A stretch of 64,000 bases of DNA from Myrica gale (Eukaryota; Streptophyta; Magnoliopsida; Fagales; Myricaceae), in assembly GCA_963930655.1 (NCBI GenBank), contig OZ005601.1, positions 23,622,921 to 23,686,920 on the forward strand, given 5' to 3'. The notes beneath the pieces were generated by a model. It searched no databases and was not told the origin of the DNA. It worked only from the letters and a program-made list of their open reading frames with translations. Positions within the stretch are counted from its first letter, which is position 1. Every line of letters begins with the position of its first letter. Of the stretch, positions 1 to 12,160 are shown in pieces. Both the position numbers and the translations under genes were made by a program.

Positions 1-330
1 TCTTGGGTTGCTTTAATCCTGAAACTAGGACTCACACCACCATCATTTGCAGATGCTCTCGCATCGTCTGCTCTATATCTGACCGCTTGACTAGAAGAGC
101 TTCATATTCCATCCATCTAGCCCTCATTTCCTCAATCTATAATCTAGCCTCCTCCAATCTCTTGGACAAATCAACGGACGATGCTGATGAAGATGATCCA
201 ACTGAACGTACTGAACGACCTAAACCTCGCACGTAACCCGCTTTCGTCCCTAACACCTCAGCAAAGATCTCCACTTCAATGTATGACTTTCCCTCTGACT
301 CGTATTGCAACTGTAACGCTTACATTTTTT
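1..330 (-). pseudogene. CACTA (En/Spm) transposase, C-terminal fragment
   Basis: The minus strand translates into a segment with the phrase AEVLGTKAGYVRGLGRS followed by a charged helical stretch (KRLEEARL, then IEEMRARWMEYEALL). This matches the C-terminal end of plant CACTA TNPD-type transposases, where an 'RxGYVRGLG' phrase precedes a coiled coil. One in-frame stop lies inside the coiled coil, and a second stop is probably the natural end. The piece is cut by the window edge. It lies downstream, in the same orientation, of the N-terminal domain at 982-1545, so both probably belong to one element that has lost its catalytic core. Function: none expected now. Family call is from recognition of the motif only. 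Confidence 0.6.
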
Positions 331-981
331 CCTACAAAATTAAAAAAGAAGATAAAACTAGTACATATAAAACATAAACGCATTCGAATGCATAATTAAA
401 TATAACGTTACAACTTACAAAATTTTCTCGTACATCTTCTGAAGTCCACATGTCATCCTTATTAGTATGCATCTTTTTATAAAGCAACAAAGAACCAATT
501 TCATCAGATTCTGGATTTTTCTGTACACCAATAGAAATACATAACATTCATATTAAAATACCTTTAAGTCATTTATTTAAATAATAAATAATAAAAATGT
601 AAATTTATTACTTAATAACAACGCTCTAGCGCGTTGGAAGGACCTTGCTCCCGATGTGTGTAAAATCTTCAGCTTAGCTCTATTCTCCTTGTTGATTGCA
701 CTCATCCTCTGCATTGTACATTTACAGTTGTTACCACAATTAAGCATATAGCTAAAATATACGTTCAGGACGGAATAAAAATGTTTAACCTGAAATTCTT
801 CACTCGCGAATAAATTGCAAACACCAGACACTCTTCTAACTCATTTTGCTCCTTCCAAAAGAGTACACAATCATTTAAGCACGCATGTATGTTATCGTAG
901 CTAAATCCTTAAATTCTTTCTTAATTTTTTCGCCTCATAATAAGATTTAGGAAGTGTCTCCCCCCAGCAGTGCATCTTTTA
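331..981. other. Non-coding gap inside the CACTA transposase remnant
   Basis: About 650 bases of AT-rich sequence between the C-terminal and N-terminal transposase pieces. No reading frame here resembles the DDE catalytic core expected between them, so it is probably intron or deletion-junction sequence. Confidence 0.4.
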
Positions 982-1545
982 TCAAGCCAACACATCTTCA
1001 AACGCCTTTACAGTTATATTATTATCTGACTTCACATGAAGTAACCTAACAACGAAAGACAACGTCGAGTACTTCTTACACCCGAGATACAACTCTCGCT
1101 CAACATCAGTCCATAACTTGGTATACGCGAAAAATTCGTCTCCAGACCCAGATTGGACTATTTCAGGACCCGATATATTTTCACTCGCGTTCTCATCAAC
1201 CCTTGCTCTTGCCTCAAAATCTTTTAACATGTCTCTCATATCATCATAAATCTTTCCCTCATAGTCCTCGATACCCGGTTCAGGTTCTAAATTCACCACC
1301 CGGTTAGAAACTTCTGAAATTGACTCTTCGTGAAATACCCAATGAGTGTAACTCTGGTCAAACCCAATTATGAATAAATGATCATTCATCTCGTCCATAC
1401 ATTGGAACAACACATTCTTACATCTCTTACATGGACATCTTATCAGACCCCGACTATCTGCATAACTATGGGCAACACTCATAAAATCCCAAACACCATC
1501 ACTATATTTCACACTTTTGAGTCTATCAGCCTCATAAATTCAGCT
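982..1545 (-). pseudogene. CACTA transposase, N-terminal transposase-associated domain
   Basis: The reading frame carries the hallmark of the transposase-associated domain at the start of plant CACTA transposases: YSDGVWDFMSVAHSYAD, then GLIRCPCKRCKN with paired cysteines, then a GF..SYTHWVFHEE phrase. The first ~60 residues are well preserved; the rest is the usual acidic linker. Upstream codons (ADRLKSVK) continue the domain to about 1525, but a stop and then a solo LTR at 1551 interrupt it. Beyond 982 no DDE core is seen, so this is a truncated, non-autonomous remnant. Role of the family: cut-and-paste transposition with 3-bp target duplications. Confidence 0.75.
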
Positions 1546-1550
1546 CTTAT

Positions 1551-2868
1551 TATAATGCTCCGGGCCCAAACTCCACACAGATAGATTTACATATAAAATA
1601 AGGTTTTTTCACCATGACTAATCATTTATCTAGGCTCCAATATTTCAAAAATAATATTGTACAACCTTAGCAAAATATTCATAAACCGTAAAAAGCCCAA
1701 AAATATCAATCTGAGCCATCAACTTTACATTAGCATATCCGATATTTCTAATATTGATGAAGATCTTCCAAAATAATACAATATCGAATTCCCAACATTA
1801 ATCTCCAAAAGTACTCTTGCAAAACACGTCTTCGAAACACAAATCTATCTGAAGCTTCTTGAACTTCTCTAATTCTGTCAACTCAGAAAAATATGAGAAT
1901 AAGGGGTGAGCTACGACTAGCTCAGTAAGTAATAATTCAATGGGGGTTGGAAAAAAACAATTTTATCACAATAACCGAAATCCAAAATAAAACAACGGGA
2001 CCCATACCAAATCCAAAAATACATGTTTATAACAAAAAATCCAAGGCCGCACTATATAGGAAAATCACTAATGGTCACACAGACCTTCAGGCCACAAAGA
2101 CCTCCAAATATCAGGCCACACAAACCTCTAGGCTACAAAGACCTCCAAATATCAGGTCATAAAGACCTCCAAATATCAGGCCACAAAGACCTTCATGTAC
2201 CACGAGGGATATCAAATTTGCCACACAGATCACAGAGATATATCATTAGCGCAAGGACAATTTTCACAGTATGCTCACCAAATAAGTTATAAATATTTCA
2301 ATTAAGTTTCACAAAAACTTGACAATCTCATTTTACCCAAAATTTGTTCAATTCCCCAAATAATACATTAAAACCTTATAAAAATACGGTACACGTTTAA
2401 AATCTCATTTAAGAACCACTTACCTCGAACACTTAATCAATCCTTAAACCTTCTTCAATAATTGCTGAACAATCTCTCGAAACTTTGTAGTACCACCTCA
2501 ATCCAAATTTTGGTATCCAATATACATTCTCTGCAACCATTTATAAACCTCGATCTCTTCAACTTTTAAAATTCAAACATATCTCTATCCATCACTTTTA
2601 AATTCAAATATAAGATCCTTATCCATATCTTTCAAATTCAAATATAAAAATAATCTGTATCCATATCTTAACCTTTAAATTCAAACTCAATAACAAATCT
2701 CTATTCAAACCTTTAAATTCAAATATAGATCACATATCAATATCATCACCTTTAAATTCAAAAATATGATTCAACCTCTATCCAAAAAGCAAACATAGGA
2801 TTAAGCCATATCTCTTTGTATAAAATTCGAATTACTCACTTACACCTTATTCGGGACGGGGTATTACG
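1551..2868. mobile_element. Solo LTR, copy A (~1.3 kb, gypsy-like TGTAACGCC family)
   Basis: This stretch is homologous over its length to 52360-53577. Shared blocks include ATAAAATAAGGTTTTTTCAC near the left, a 24-bp minisatellite in the middle and CGGGACGGG(G/A)TATTAC at the right. The left end reads TATAATGCTCC against TGTAACGCCAC in the other copy, a pattern of G/C to A/T transitions. Flanks are CTTAT on the left (1546-1550) and CTTTT on the right (2869-2873), a 4/5 match to a 5-bp target duplication. No internal retrotransposon domain adjoins it, so it is read as a solo LTR. Ends are approximate within a few bases. Confidence 0.7.
2080..2200. repeat. 24-bp tandem repeat inside solo LTR copy A
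   Basis: Roughly five units of a 24-bp motif built on AGACCTCCAAATATCAGGCC. Copy B of the LTR (52851-52920) has only about three units, so the array length varies between family members. Confidence 0.75.
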
Positions 2869-3239
2869 CTTTTCCATATTTTTCCTTCAAAGATGAAAAT
2901 GCAAACAATGATGACATTCATACTCAACTCTAATTTCTTTGGGTGATAGGTCCTATCTCATTCAAATTTACTATATCACGTACTGCACGTAATTCATTCG
3001 ACCATTGTGACCGATGCTCTAGAAATTTCGACAACATTTCCCCTCAATCCCAAGATACATGCCTACAACATTGAGCATAAACACCCACCATTTAAGGCTA
3101 GTGTATAAGCTCAATGATGAATGTGTATCCGAAGGACAACAGGAAATTTGCATCGAAATTTCTAAACACATGTCACAATAGTAGATACAATTACACACGT
3201 TACACATATTGTAAACTCAAAATGTCCATAACGTGGACG

Positions 3240-6200
3240 ATTCAAGAATTACATCGAGTTCGTTATCCGAAGTTCGAGTAATTCTTAAACGCGGGCTAGG
3301 GCTACTAAATTAATGCATGACATAACAGCAAAACACGTTCGGAAGTAACCAAACATCCCAACAATACATATAACCGTTCATACTTTTCCAAAAGCGTCTG
3401 AACTAAAAACAGCGTCCGAACGGTATACATTACGTCTGGACTGCGATTGTCAAAAAAGATAGTTCTTCGCCGCACAGACTCTATTTTCACCGCAAATTCA
3501 TACCAAAATCAACTCAAATCACAAACACTTCAATATAAACACATCACAACCAACTCTAAACTCCATTGCTATCATTTTAGATCGTAAAACTTGGAAAAAC
3601 ACATCCTTTGATATCCTAAAATCCATGCTTTTCATCCTAAAACAAAAGAAATTTTAAAACTCACTAACCTCAAATGCAATCGAATGCGAAATTCCAAATG
3701 AATTGCTCCTTTCACACCCTTTTCAACGAGATTGACGTCCAAAATCAGCTTCTTTTTCTACTCTTGCTCAAATCTCTTAAATTTTCTACGTTTTTTATGT
3801 TTTGGCTATACTGTCAGTGATTTCTCGTCTTTCAAACGAATACAGGCTGTTCGGACTCCTTCAATGTAGTTCGGACGCCTACGTGTATAATTATCGTGGG
3901 AATCGTTGCCGCCTAAAATTTCACACAGTCCGAACGTAGTATTGTACGTCCGCACGCAAACTTACATTTCACGACACTGTTTTAGAACTCACCCAAGCGA
4001 CACTGTCTGATCTTACTCAAAAGTGTCCAGACATAACATAAACGTCCGAAAACTACCATACATTACAAGAAAGCATCTGATCATAGACAACAACGTCCGG
4101 ACGATATCAAACCAACCGTCTGAACTGAATCTTAAACGAAAAAGCGTCTCAACCGTATAGAAAGTTTGTTTTACATATTACGACAACGTTCGAGCTTACA
4201 GTAAAAAGTCCAGACGGTAAAATTAACGTCCGAACGGTTATTTACGTTTTTTTCATTTTTTTAAAAACTTATACAATTAAATTTATTAACAAGTTTTAAA
4301 TATTCAAAGTTAGTTAATAATATAAACAACCTCAAGTGTATTAAGTTCTAAAAACAATATTTGTTTGAATGTACCGAAATTAGAAATGTAACATTAATTA
4401 ACATATCATATTAAGTTCCAATAAATACAAATAACATAAATATCTCAAATATTGTCAAAACTTAATATGAACAAAATAACAACAAATAAATATCAATACA
4501 TGTCCACAAAACATATATAAAAGTAAAATGTCCTCAAAACATAATAAAAAAATAAATGTCCAAATAAAACAAAACTAATAGATGTCCACAAAGCAGGTGG
4601 ACTACTGCTCATCATCATCGGTGAGTTTCAGAACCTGAAGGACTTGGCGAATGTGCTTCTCTATCAGCACGACCCGCTCCTCCACCCAACGTCCATATTC
4701 GCGACCTTCTGCTCCAAAGCCGTCAGCCGACGACTAATATCACTGACCATGACATGGGTGGGCTGCAAGACCGACTACATCCGCTGAGTCAGCTTTGTCA
4801 TCATACCTTCCATTCAACTCGATCGTTGTGCCCCAAGCCCCTAGGTCGAGCCCTATCCAGGATCATGCCTCTCCGTTGCCTCCTCAAGCTGCTCTTGTCG
4901 CCTAACTCTAGCAGTCCGAGCAGCTTGCAGCACTCGGCGTGTCTGGGCCATCGATTTGGAAAGCTTTGTCTTGTTGATCGCCCCTACTGGAAGCGCGCTC
5001 GGCTCGTCAGCACCTTCGAGTATCATCATGGCGTGCAGGATACATGAACTTGGCCCAGCTATAAGACAACTTCGTGGTGTGCTTCTTCGGGTCAATGGAG
5101 GAGCATAGGATCAAGTGCATAATCCACCCAAAAAGAAGCAGATGCCCGTGTATCATATAGCGGTCCTCCAAAATAGATGTATCCTCGCCCAACATAGTCT
5201 GAAATACCTCGGCCTTAGTAGGTCGATCCTCCTTGCACATTGGCAGGTAAGGGAATGCTGTCAAATCTCTTTTGTACCCCAAGAAATTTGCCACCTTGTC
5301 AGGCGAGAATATGATCGGCACATTACGGACAGTGAACTCCAAACTAGGCTCCTTGAGCTTCGTCGCCCGTAGTATAGTATAATAAAACTCCTGCACCAGA
5401 TTCTTCGATGTCTAGCCGGTCCTGTGGAGCAATGGAAGCCAACCTAACCCCTCCACCGCCTCAGGAATCGTCCTACCCTCAAATGTGAGATCGATAAAAT
5501 CTGTCAACTTGATGTCCCGCTCGACAACAATCGAGCGGGACATAATGATGGCAGTATGCTGCTCCACCATCAAAGCTCGAGCGGAAGGTTTCTCATCATC
5601 AACCTGACTGCTGGTACGTGCCCACATGCTCATTTTTTCAAAATCTGCACAAAAATGCATTCGCAGGGTTAGAAATGCGTTCGAACCCAAATAACAACGT
5701 TCGAACCCATATAAACATCGTTCGAAGAATACCACTACCGTCTAGACATTTACGTCAAGCATCCAGACGTTAGCAAAACATCAACGTATCCGTTTTGAAA
5801 GTCTAACAAGAGTACGAACAGCTTTGGATAACCTTCCGAATCCAAAACAGATAAAAAACTATTTAAATTTAACATTAACATGTCCGATCTGCATTGAAAC
5901 AGTGTACGGACACAATCAAAATGACAAGGTATAACCTTAGGCATACTATCAACTATCCGAACGTAAAACAGAGATAAAGAATGGGTCCTGACAACCCATG
6001 AAAGAGTCCGGACGCATAAAGAATGGGTCCGAACGACTTTAGAAAGCGCCCTTACATATTCTGGAGGACAACCGAGTTAACTCAGCCATGGCAGCGTCCC
6101 TCCACCTTACTCAAACCCCCAAAAATACAACCAAAACACAAACTAATATACTTAAAACAAACCTAACGCTTAATACAATCAATTTCTACATAAAAATCAA

Positions 6201-6860
6201 TCAAAAAACACAATGTAATATGTAAAAAATGGAATTGAAATTCTATACTTAAAACTATTAAACAATGAAACTTTTCCCATTAAAATATTGTTAAAAGTAA
6301 GCAAAACATACCTGGATGTGATTAAATCCTTGAAAGAGTGATATTACGTCAAGATTTGAGAAGAACAAACATGAGTTTGGAGAGATTTGTTGTGAGAAAT
6401 GGTTCGGTATTTCAGAGGATGCCGAACTGTTTACTTTTGAGAATACGTCGCTACCGTTCGAACTCATACAAGTGCGTCTGGACTCTTTACTCCACACGTG
6501 GCCCAATTAATGTACTTCGTATTAAATGCTAAAATTTAAACGGTTTAAATGGTTCGGCATAACAACCACCTCTAGACGTATAATCTCGTCATGAGAACGG
6601 ATTTCCCCTAAATGGGCGCGATGTGGAAGCGCACGTTTGGCTGAGTAACCGGCGAATATCGTCCAGACGTTTAAAATAGGTTCGGAAGATGACATTTGTT
6701 TTCAACTTTCGTATAACGTAAACATGTGTACTCCATACGAAGATTACAGTATAGTCCAGACGGTTTACTAATCTGTTCCAAGGCCTATCTCATTTACTCA
6801 CATTGCGATATGGAAGTCCGGACGGTATTGGACATAGTTCGAATGTTTAACAGATTTATT
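3240..6860. repeat. Dispersed CGTCCGAACG-type motif array
   Basis: More than thirty scattered copies, in both orientations, of a 9-12 bp partly palindromic word: CGTCCGAACGGT, CGTCCGGACG, GTCCAGACGG, CGTTCGAAC and close variants. They occur in two blocks, about 3240-4240 and 5640-6860, on either side of a minus-strand gene remnant. Short, dense, degenerate subterminal repeats of this kind are typical of CACTA elements, where they bind the accessory transposase protein. No clear CACTA end is visible at 6.9 kb, so the outer limit is unknown. Confidence 0.6.
4602..5633 (-). pseudogene. Plant transposon protein (Transposase_32-like), broken
   Basis: Reading from an ATG at 5633 the frame gives SIVVERDIKLTDFIDL and GLGWLPLL. 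After a TAG at 5412-5414 the same frame continues with EFYYTILR, VRNVPIIFSPDKVANFLGY and HLLLFGWIMHLILCSSIDPKKHTTKLSYSWAKFM. These are the landmarks of the plant-specific 'putative plant transposon protein' family found in large numbers in eudicot genomes. A frameshift near 5040 moves the frame to a basic, helical C-terminus (MAQTRRVLQAARTARVRRQE), and the end reads KLTDDDEQ then stop at 4602. The family is carried by transposons; its biochemical role is not known to me. It sits between two blocks of CGTCCGAACG repeats, which suggests it is the cargo or accessory gene of that element. Confidence 0.6.
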
Positions 6861-7300
6861 TAGAAGGTTAAGTTTACTATATTTACTTTACTTCACAAAG
6901 CTTAATTTATTTAAATAATTTAATTTACATAATAAATTTATTTCACTTAATTTAAATGACTTAAATAATTTAATTTATTTCATTCAATTTAACACTGTAA
7001 AATTTAGCTCAAATTTTTAATTTTATTTATTTATTTTAAATACATAAATATATATATATATATATATATATAGTTAGAAATACTTTTATATTAAATATTC
7101 GTTATAACTAATCACCAATTTAATTATAATTGCAAGCCAATTACACTAACCGTTTCGTTAAAATATCACTCGTACTAATCACCTATTTAATTTTACTAAT
7201 TGCTCGTTTAAATTTTAATAAATTTAATCTAATGAAAAAAAATAATTAATATAAAATATAAAAAATAATCCAAATACCGAATGAAAAACACAATCATAAT
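6861..7300. other. AT-rich intergenic stretch with a TA microsatellite
   Basis: Very AT-rich sequence with a (TA)n run at about 7046-7071. No coding potential seen. Confidence 0.7.
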
Positions 7301-7305
7301 GTATA

Positions 7306-7376
7306 ATACCAGCTGGAAACGGTCCTTCAAACGATAAATAAATACCAGCTGGAAACGGTCCTTCAAATGATAATTG
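7306..7376. repeat. 36-bp direct tandem duplication
   Basis: Two head-to-tail copies of a unit starting ATACCAGCTGGAAACGGTCC (7306-7341 and 7342-7376). They differ at a few positions. Confidence 0.85.
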
Positions 7377-10156
7377 ACATGGCCTTATTTGCAACCCTTG
7401 GATCTTGAAAACTTAATCCCAACCGTCCATCAGCAACTATCAGCACAATAAACCTCAGCACCATAACCGAACCCTCTCATTCTTTCTTCATAAATGGGTT
7501 TCTATATCATCTCCTTAAGAGTCATTGTTCTTTCTTCTTGTCCTATCTTTGAAGCCAAATAACTATCTGCTTTTCTTTTTGAAGCACCGGATCTGTAGCT
7601 ATCAAACTTTATTTATAAAAGCTTGCAGGTGTGACCGGCTGTTTTCCACTTTTCCTATTGGTTTGATGGTGTTGATTTTTTGAACTTTATGTTTTCGTTC
7701 ATGCAGTAAGTGTGGACGCCTGCTGTCGATGGACAAATAATCGGCTTTGCTGCTACCTCCAGTTTATCGTCCTTATAGGCAGTTTTCATCTATCCAACAC
7801 CTTTCCTCAGTGAAGAACACGAGTTCTGAACTTTCCCAGGCTTATCTGCATGTTGGTTGCTTTTCAGAGGAAGTGTGATCACGTTACATGTTTATTGAGG
7901 TACGTAAGGAATATAATAATCAAAAGGCAAATGCTTTGTTAAGCAGTATATATAACAGAGTGCAATGAAAGTTTTTCTTTTTCGCAGCTACCTCTTAGAC
8001 TTTCTTTTTTCCGCTTAGGACGCGTCAACTCGCTGCTTTGGGCAGTGACGCATCTCGACTCGCATCGAGCTCCGGCGACCATGGTGCCCCAAATAGCTGC
8101 GGAGGACTTCCCGTTGATCAATAATTACACCAGTGCGTGGAGGATGTTTTTGTATCTATCTGTTTATGGTGGAGGATATATTAAACGGTGTGTTTTTTTA
8201 TTTTTTGAGTGAGTTGACTGCTGATTCACATTAGTGGTCACTGACGTGTTAAAATGCTGACCTCATATTGGATTCCGTTAAATGAATTGACGGAACATAG
8301 ACGGCAGGACCAAATCGTCACGGAGGTATAGACTGAGTGATCATATTGTAAAAAGATGAAACTTAATAATTAAATCGTTATTGTGTTGTAAACCTAGTAT
8401 CTATATCGTTAATTTCCCTAAATCCTACCTATGGATCTAATTCTAACTAGTTGATGAATAAAACTAGCGGGCCCTAACAACGGACCGCTGAAATACTACA
8501 AAGCGTTCTATATTTGACAGAGAGAGCGGTGATCACTAAACACGGCAAACGGCGTCTAAGAGGACCAACACAGGCTTGTAGTGGAAGCAAAACCGTGAAC
8601 AACCAGGTCAAACGAAGCCCTCTGGGGGCCAGTTGAAATCCCATTAGGGGCCAGAGCCCACCAAGGGGCTGATACCAACCGAAATACAAGAAAATAAGGC
8701 CTGACACGAGACCGATATGTCACTTTCTCTATACATTCGCCAAGGTGTATAGCTAATTAAAGTGATTAGAACCAGAGATCAGACCTTTCTAAAGGACAAC
8801 CTAGGCGTAAATAAAACACATGATGTTGCAATCCAAACATATGACCTTTTTGTGTGACAATACCTAGAGTTAGTATTCCTTTCAATTACATTTTACATAT
8901 ATTATCAACATGCCCTCCTTGCCAGCATGATCCACAAACAGCCCAACTTAGACACGAGGGCGTAATTTTTTTTTTAAGTATATATATTGACAAGAAGAAT
9001 AAAATAATTTTTGGAAACGCAATGAATAGAAGCGAAAAATTTGAAAACTTTGGTTCATATGGAAAATGTTTTAGACTCCTCGCATGTTGGCTAGGTGCAC
9101 CGGTTGAGTATCAAGAGGTTTGCCTCAGACTAGACTATTCGTCTTTGAAAGAATTGATGCAAAAAGGTTCCCCAATAAACACGAAATTACAATGGTAAAG
9201 TGGAGAAGTTCAAACAGGCCCATGTAAAATATCAAATCATGTAAGAGCCCCATACGTAGATGCTATGAATCGGCCTTTGTAGGCCAATGTAAAATAAAAG
9301 TATTGAGTGCCATAAATAGATACTTGCGAATAGGCCTTTGTACAGCACAATATTATTCATAGCCCTATGCAAAAATAATAAGAAAATAAAATAAAATTCC
9401 TACAGAAAATGAATCAAATTATATATCCCATTGCAACTTACAATCTAGTAAACCCAAACAATAGAACAATCATGCAAGTACACAATCCAATCAATGATTT
9501 GATGTAATCTTTTATATTCAGTGGGAGAGTTTTTTTTATTGGGATGTGTAAAAAGAAAGTTTTGAAAATTGAAAAACTTTTTCTAAAAGGTGATAACTTT
9601 TAATCATGGTAAATAAATTGTGGCCCCCACATGTCACATTTACCATTACTAAATATGCCGAGTACTAATTAACAATGAGATATTTATTTGTCAATATATC
9701 GGGAAATATTTCTAAATTTTTGAGAATCTTTTAAATAATAAAATTTATTAATTTGTTAAAAATTTTGATACCCTAATATTTTGATAGAAACTGTAAGATA
9801 ATTAGGACAATTTTAAAAAAGGGGAGTTTTCAAGAGGGCCTGATCAGTTTAGGCTTTAAAAAGTTCTCGTATCCCCGGAACCACTAGCGGCCCACAGAAC
9901 TTCATTAGACATTGACGAAAGCCCATTGGGCTAAAGGGTCCAATTTATAGATCATAAAAAAGGGTTCGTCAAAAAAAAATTAACCCAACATTCCTTTTAA
10001 AATTTTCGAGATTAATAATTGTATATTTTTGATTTTTTATGGTTTTATATCTTAGGAGCCATTTTGTGTGTAGTTTCTATACTATCAACAATTTCATATA
10101 TACACACAGTTCACGAGTTACAGATTATTAACTGTAAATGTAGCCACCTTTAATTT
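7377..10156. other. Intergenic region without a recognised gene
   Basis: No ORF here is recognisable. A plus-strand stretch at 7990-8200 has higher GC and an open frame from the ATG at 8080 (MVPQIAAEDF...), and could be a gene-fragment exon, but I cannot name it. 8220-8420 resembles common low-complexity plant repeat sequence. The minus ORF at 8474-8707 and plus ORF at 8854-9198 show no known motif. Confidence 0.5.
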
Positions 10157-10770
10157 GAGGTTAACTGATTTCTCCTCAACAAATAAGTGTTTGGGCCAAG
10201 AAAATCCTCCCCAATAAGAAGAAAGTTGGATAGTTGAATAGGTCACAAAACCCCATACTTTTCATTACAAAACCCATAAATCTGAAAAATGATGTATTAT
10301 TTTGTGAAAGAATTTTTGGGACTATCAAAGGTGGGAATTGCGTTAGTAGAAATTATCGAGTAATCAAGGATGAAAAGATCAAAGACTTGAAATTTTGTGA
10401 ACAATACAGAGTCGAATTCAAAAATTCTCGGACACGAAGATACTAAATGGGATGTATCAAACTGGCATGCCCAATAACTCCTATGTGGTATTTAAAACAT
10501 CATCCTAATTATATAGTGAATCTTTTAGATAAACCTCTTAAAGAATTACAAGGACTAGTACATACTATGATGTGTGATTTGATCCAAATTCTGATTTTAC
10601 ATATTCAGAATGAGAAATTATCATCTCATTCAATCGAATTGGTATGCCCCAGATTTAAAATGTCTCTTGGTAGAAAGAACATGTAGCTGAGAATTATGAG
10701 TTTATTCATTAATCCCAAATCAAAGGGAAAATTGGTCTATGGCCTATTCATTAACAAATAAATTGTAATT
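10157..10770 (+). pseudogene. rpoC1: Nuclear plastid DNA insertion (NUPT) from rpoC1
   Basis: The translated segments [65 protein letters not shown] match exon 1 of the plastid-encoded RNA polymerase beta' subunit, including the Cys-rich zinc region, where one cysteine pair is damaged. Nucleotide similarity begins upstream near CTCCTCAACAAATAAGTG. It continues past the exon end into sequence starting GTGTGATTTG, the expected 5' end (GUGYG) of the rpoC1 group II intron. Retention of intron sequence argues for direct DNA transfer from the plastid. Stops and substitutions throughout show an old, non-functional copy. Its outer limits are approximate. Confidence 0.85.
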
Positions 10771-11562
10771 TGGTTAAACCATTTATGTTTGGATGCCTTA
10801 AAAAAAAACTTCTAGTATAGAATTTATTGGGATTTATAAAAAAAAATATGAAAAGAGATGAATTGATAGAGGTTTTTTTAGTAGTGATAAAAAATTTCCA
10901 AAATTTTGTTTTACTTTGGCAAACAGAAGCTTAAAAGTCTAAGTAGCTATCTTCTCTAGTAATCCATGCCACTCACCATCTCTCCGAAAACTCTCTGCCT
11001 ACTACTCTCTGTCTCGTTGCAAGTCGACGTTCGCCGTTTTGCCTCTCGCAGTGGAGCCAAAAGCAATCGATAGAGTTACCTAAACCATGCTCTTTATCCT
11101 TCTCCTTCTCATGCACACACTGCCTCTTCGCCGACGTCCTAGCAGCTCGCTTGCCTTTCATTATCTGTTGGGGAACTATTGCCATGGATGGAATCATGGA
11201 AGGCCCTTGATCTAATCACACTAGTCACTCGACCTTCTTTTCCTCGAACTACCAGATATATATGCTCGATTGTAATAATTTTGACCTAAACCAACATAGA
11301 AAACGACTCTTACAAATAGTTGTCTACATGGTTAGATAATAATCTCTTTGAAAAATTTACGCTATTGCCCAAGGCGGTGAGCCAATTTTTGGCCACCACT
11401 CTCATCCCTACTTGTGGTGAAAATCGTCTGCTTAACGACTGTGGTGGAGTAGTAGTCGATAGAGAGAGAGAGTTGCAGAGGCAAGCAGAGATGAGAGTGG
11501 AGAAGGTGAGCGAGAAAAAGAAAATTAGAGGGTTAGTCAAACAAGCTTCAAATCAGCAAATT
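10771..11562. other. Intergenic stretch, no gene recognised
   Basis: Short unrelated ORFs on both strands (for example 10973-11197 minus and 11320-11601 plus) without recognisable domains. 10780-10935 has weakly matching ends (GTTTGGATGCC / GGCAAACAG) and could be one more decayed MITE. Confidence 0.45.
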
Positions 11563-11757
11563 AAGGTGATGCTTGTTTCCCCAACATTTCGGGACATGTA
11601 AATTTCCAACAAAACAAATACATTCCAATATTTTTAATTTTCACATATATACACTTTCCTTTTCACAAACCCCAATAAATCTCAATAAAATATAGATTCT
11701 CACAATTTCAAAAATATTCCCCAAAATTTTGACAAACAAATATACCAAATAAAAAGC
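11563..11757. mobile_element. MITE-like unit 1
   Basis: About 195 bp. The left end reads GATGCTTGTTTCCCCAACATTT and the right end, inverted, gives a similar TTTGTTTGTCAAAATTTTGGGG string. The interior is AT-rich with TTTCACATATATAC. Very similar in design to 11996-12160, so probably two members of one small inverted-repeat family. Target duplication not resolved. Confidence 0.45.
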
Positions 11758-11995
11758 AACCTTTTAATTTGAAATGACTTAATTTTGTGATTTAAAGTTA
11801 AAGAAAAATAAAATAAAATTTATGGTGAAAATCATCTAACAGTTATGGTTTTACTATAAACCGCTTAATTAATTAAATCCTCATAATTTTGTGTGGGCAG
11901 TCATCGGTACCGGTACTGATTCGTTGAAGTGAACGCTCACCGATACCAGAGGAAGAGATGTGTTGTATATAGCTCAGCGACGAAGGCATGAAGAT

Positions 11996-12160
11996 GGGGA
12001 TGTTTGTTTTACTAAATTTTTGGGGTTTTAAAAATTTCAACCAAATAAACATATTTCAAAATTTCTAACTTTTACACATATATTTCAAAATTTTCACAAA
12101 TTTCAATAAATTTCAATATTCAAAAGATTCCCAAAATTTTGGTAAACAAACAACCTCGAT
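11996..12160. mobile_element. MITE-like unit 2
   Basis: About 165 bp with imperfect terminal inverted repeats: GATGTTTGTTTTACTAAATT at the left against GGTTGTTTGTTTACCAAAAT read from the right. Lies about 500 bp upstream of the PABP promoter. Non-coding. Confidence 0.5.

Noticed and set aside
2080-2200. CRISPR-like repeat-spacer array
   Set aside because: Units are directly adjacent without spacers, lie inside an LTR, and this is a eukaryotic nuclear sequence.
10234-10686. A functional rpoC1-like gene
   Set aside because: Stops between the two ORFs, a damaged zinc-site cysteine pattern and a read-through into intron sequence mark it as a decayed plastid insertion.
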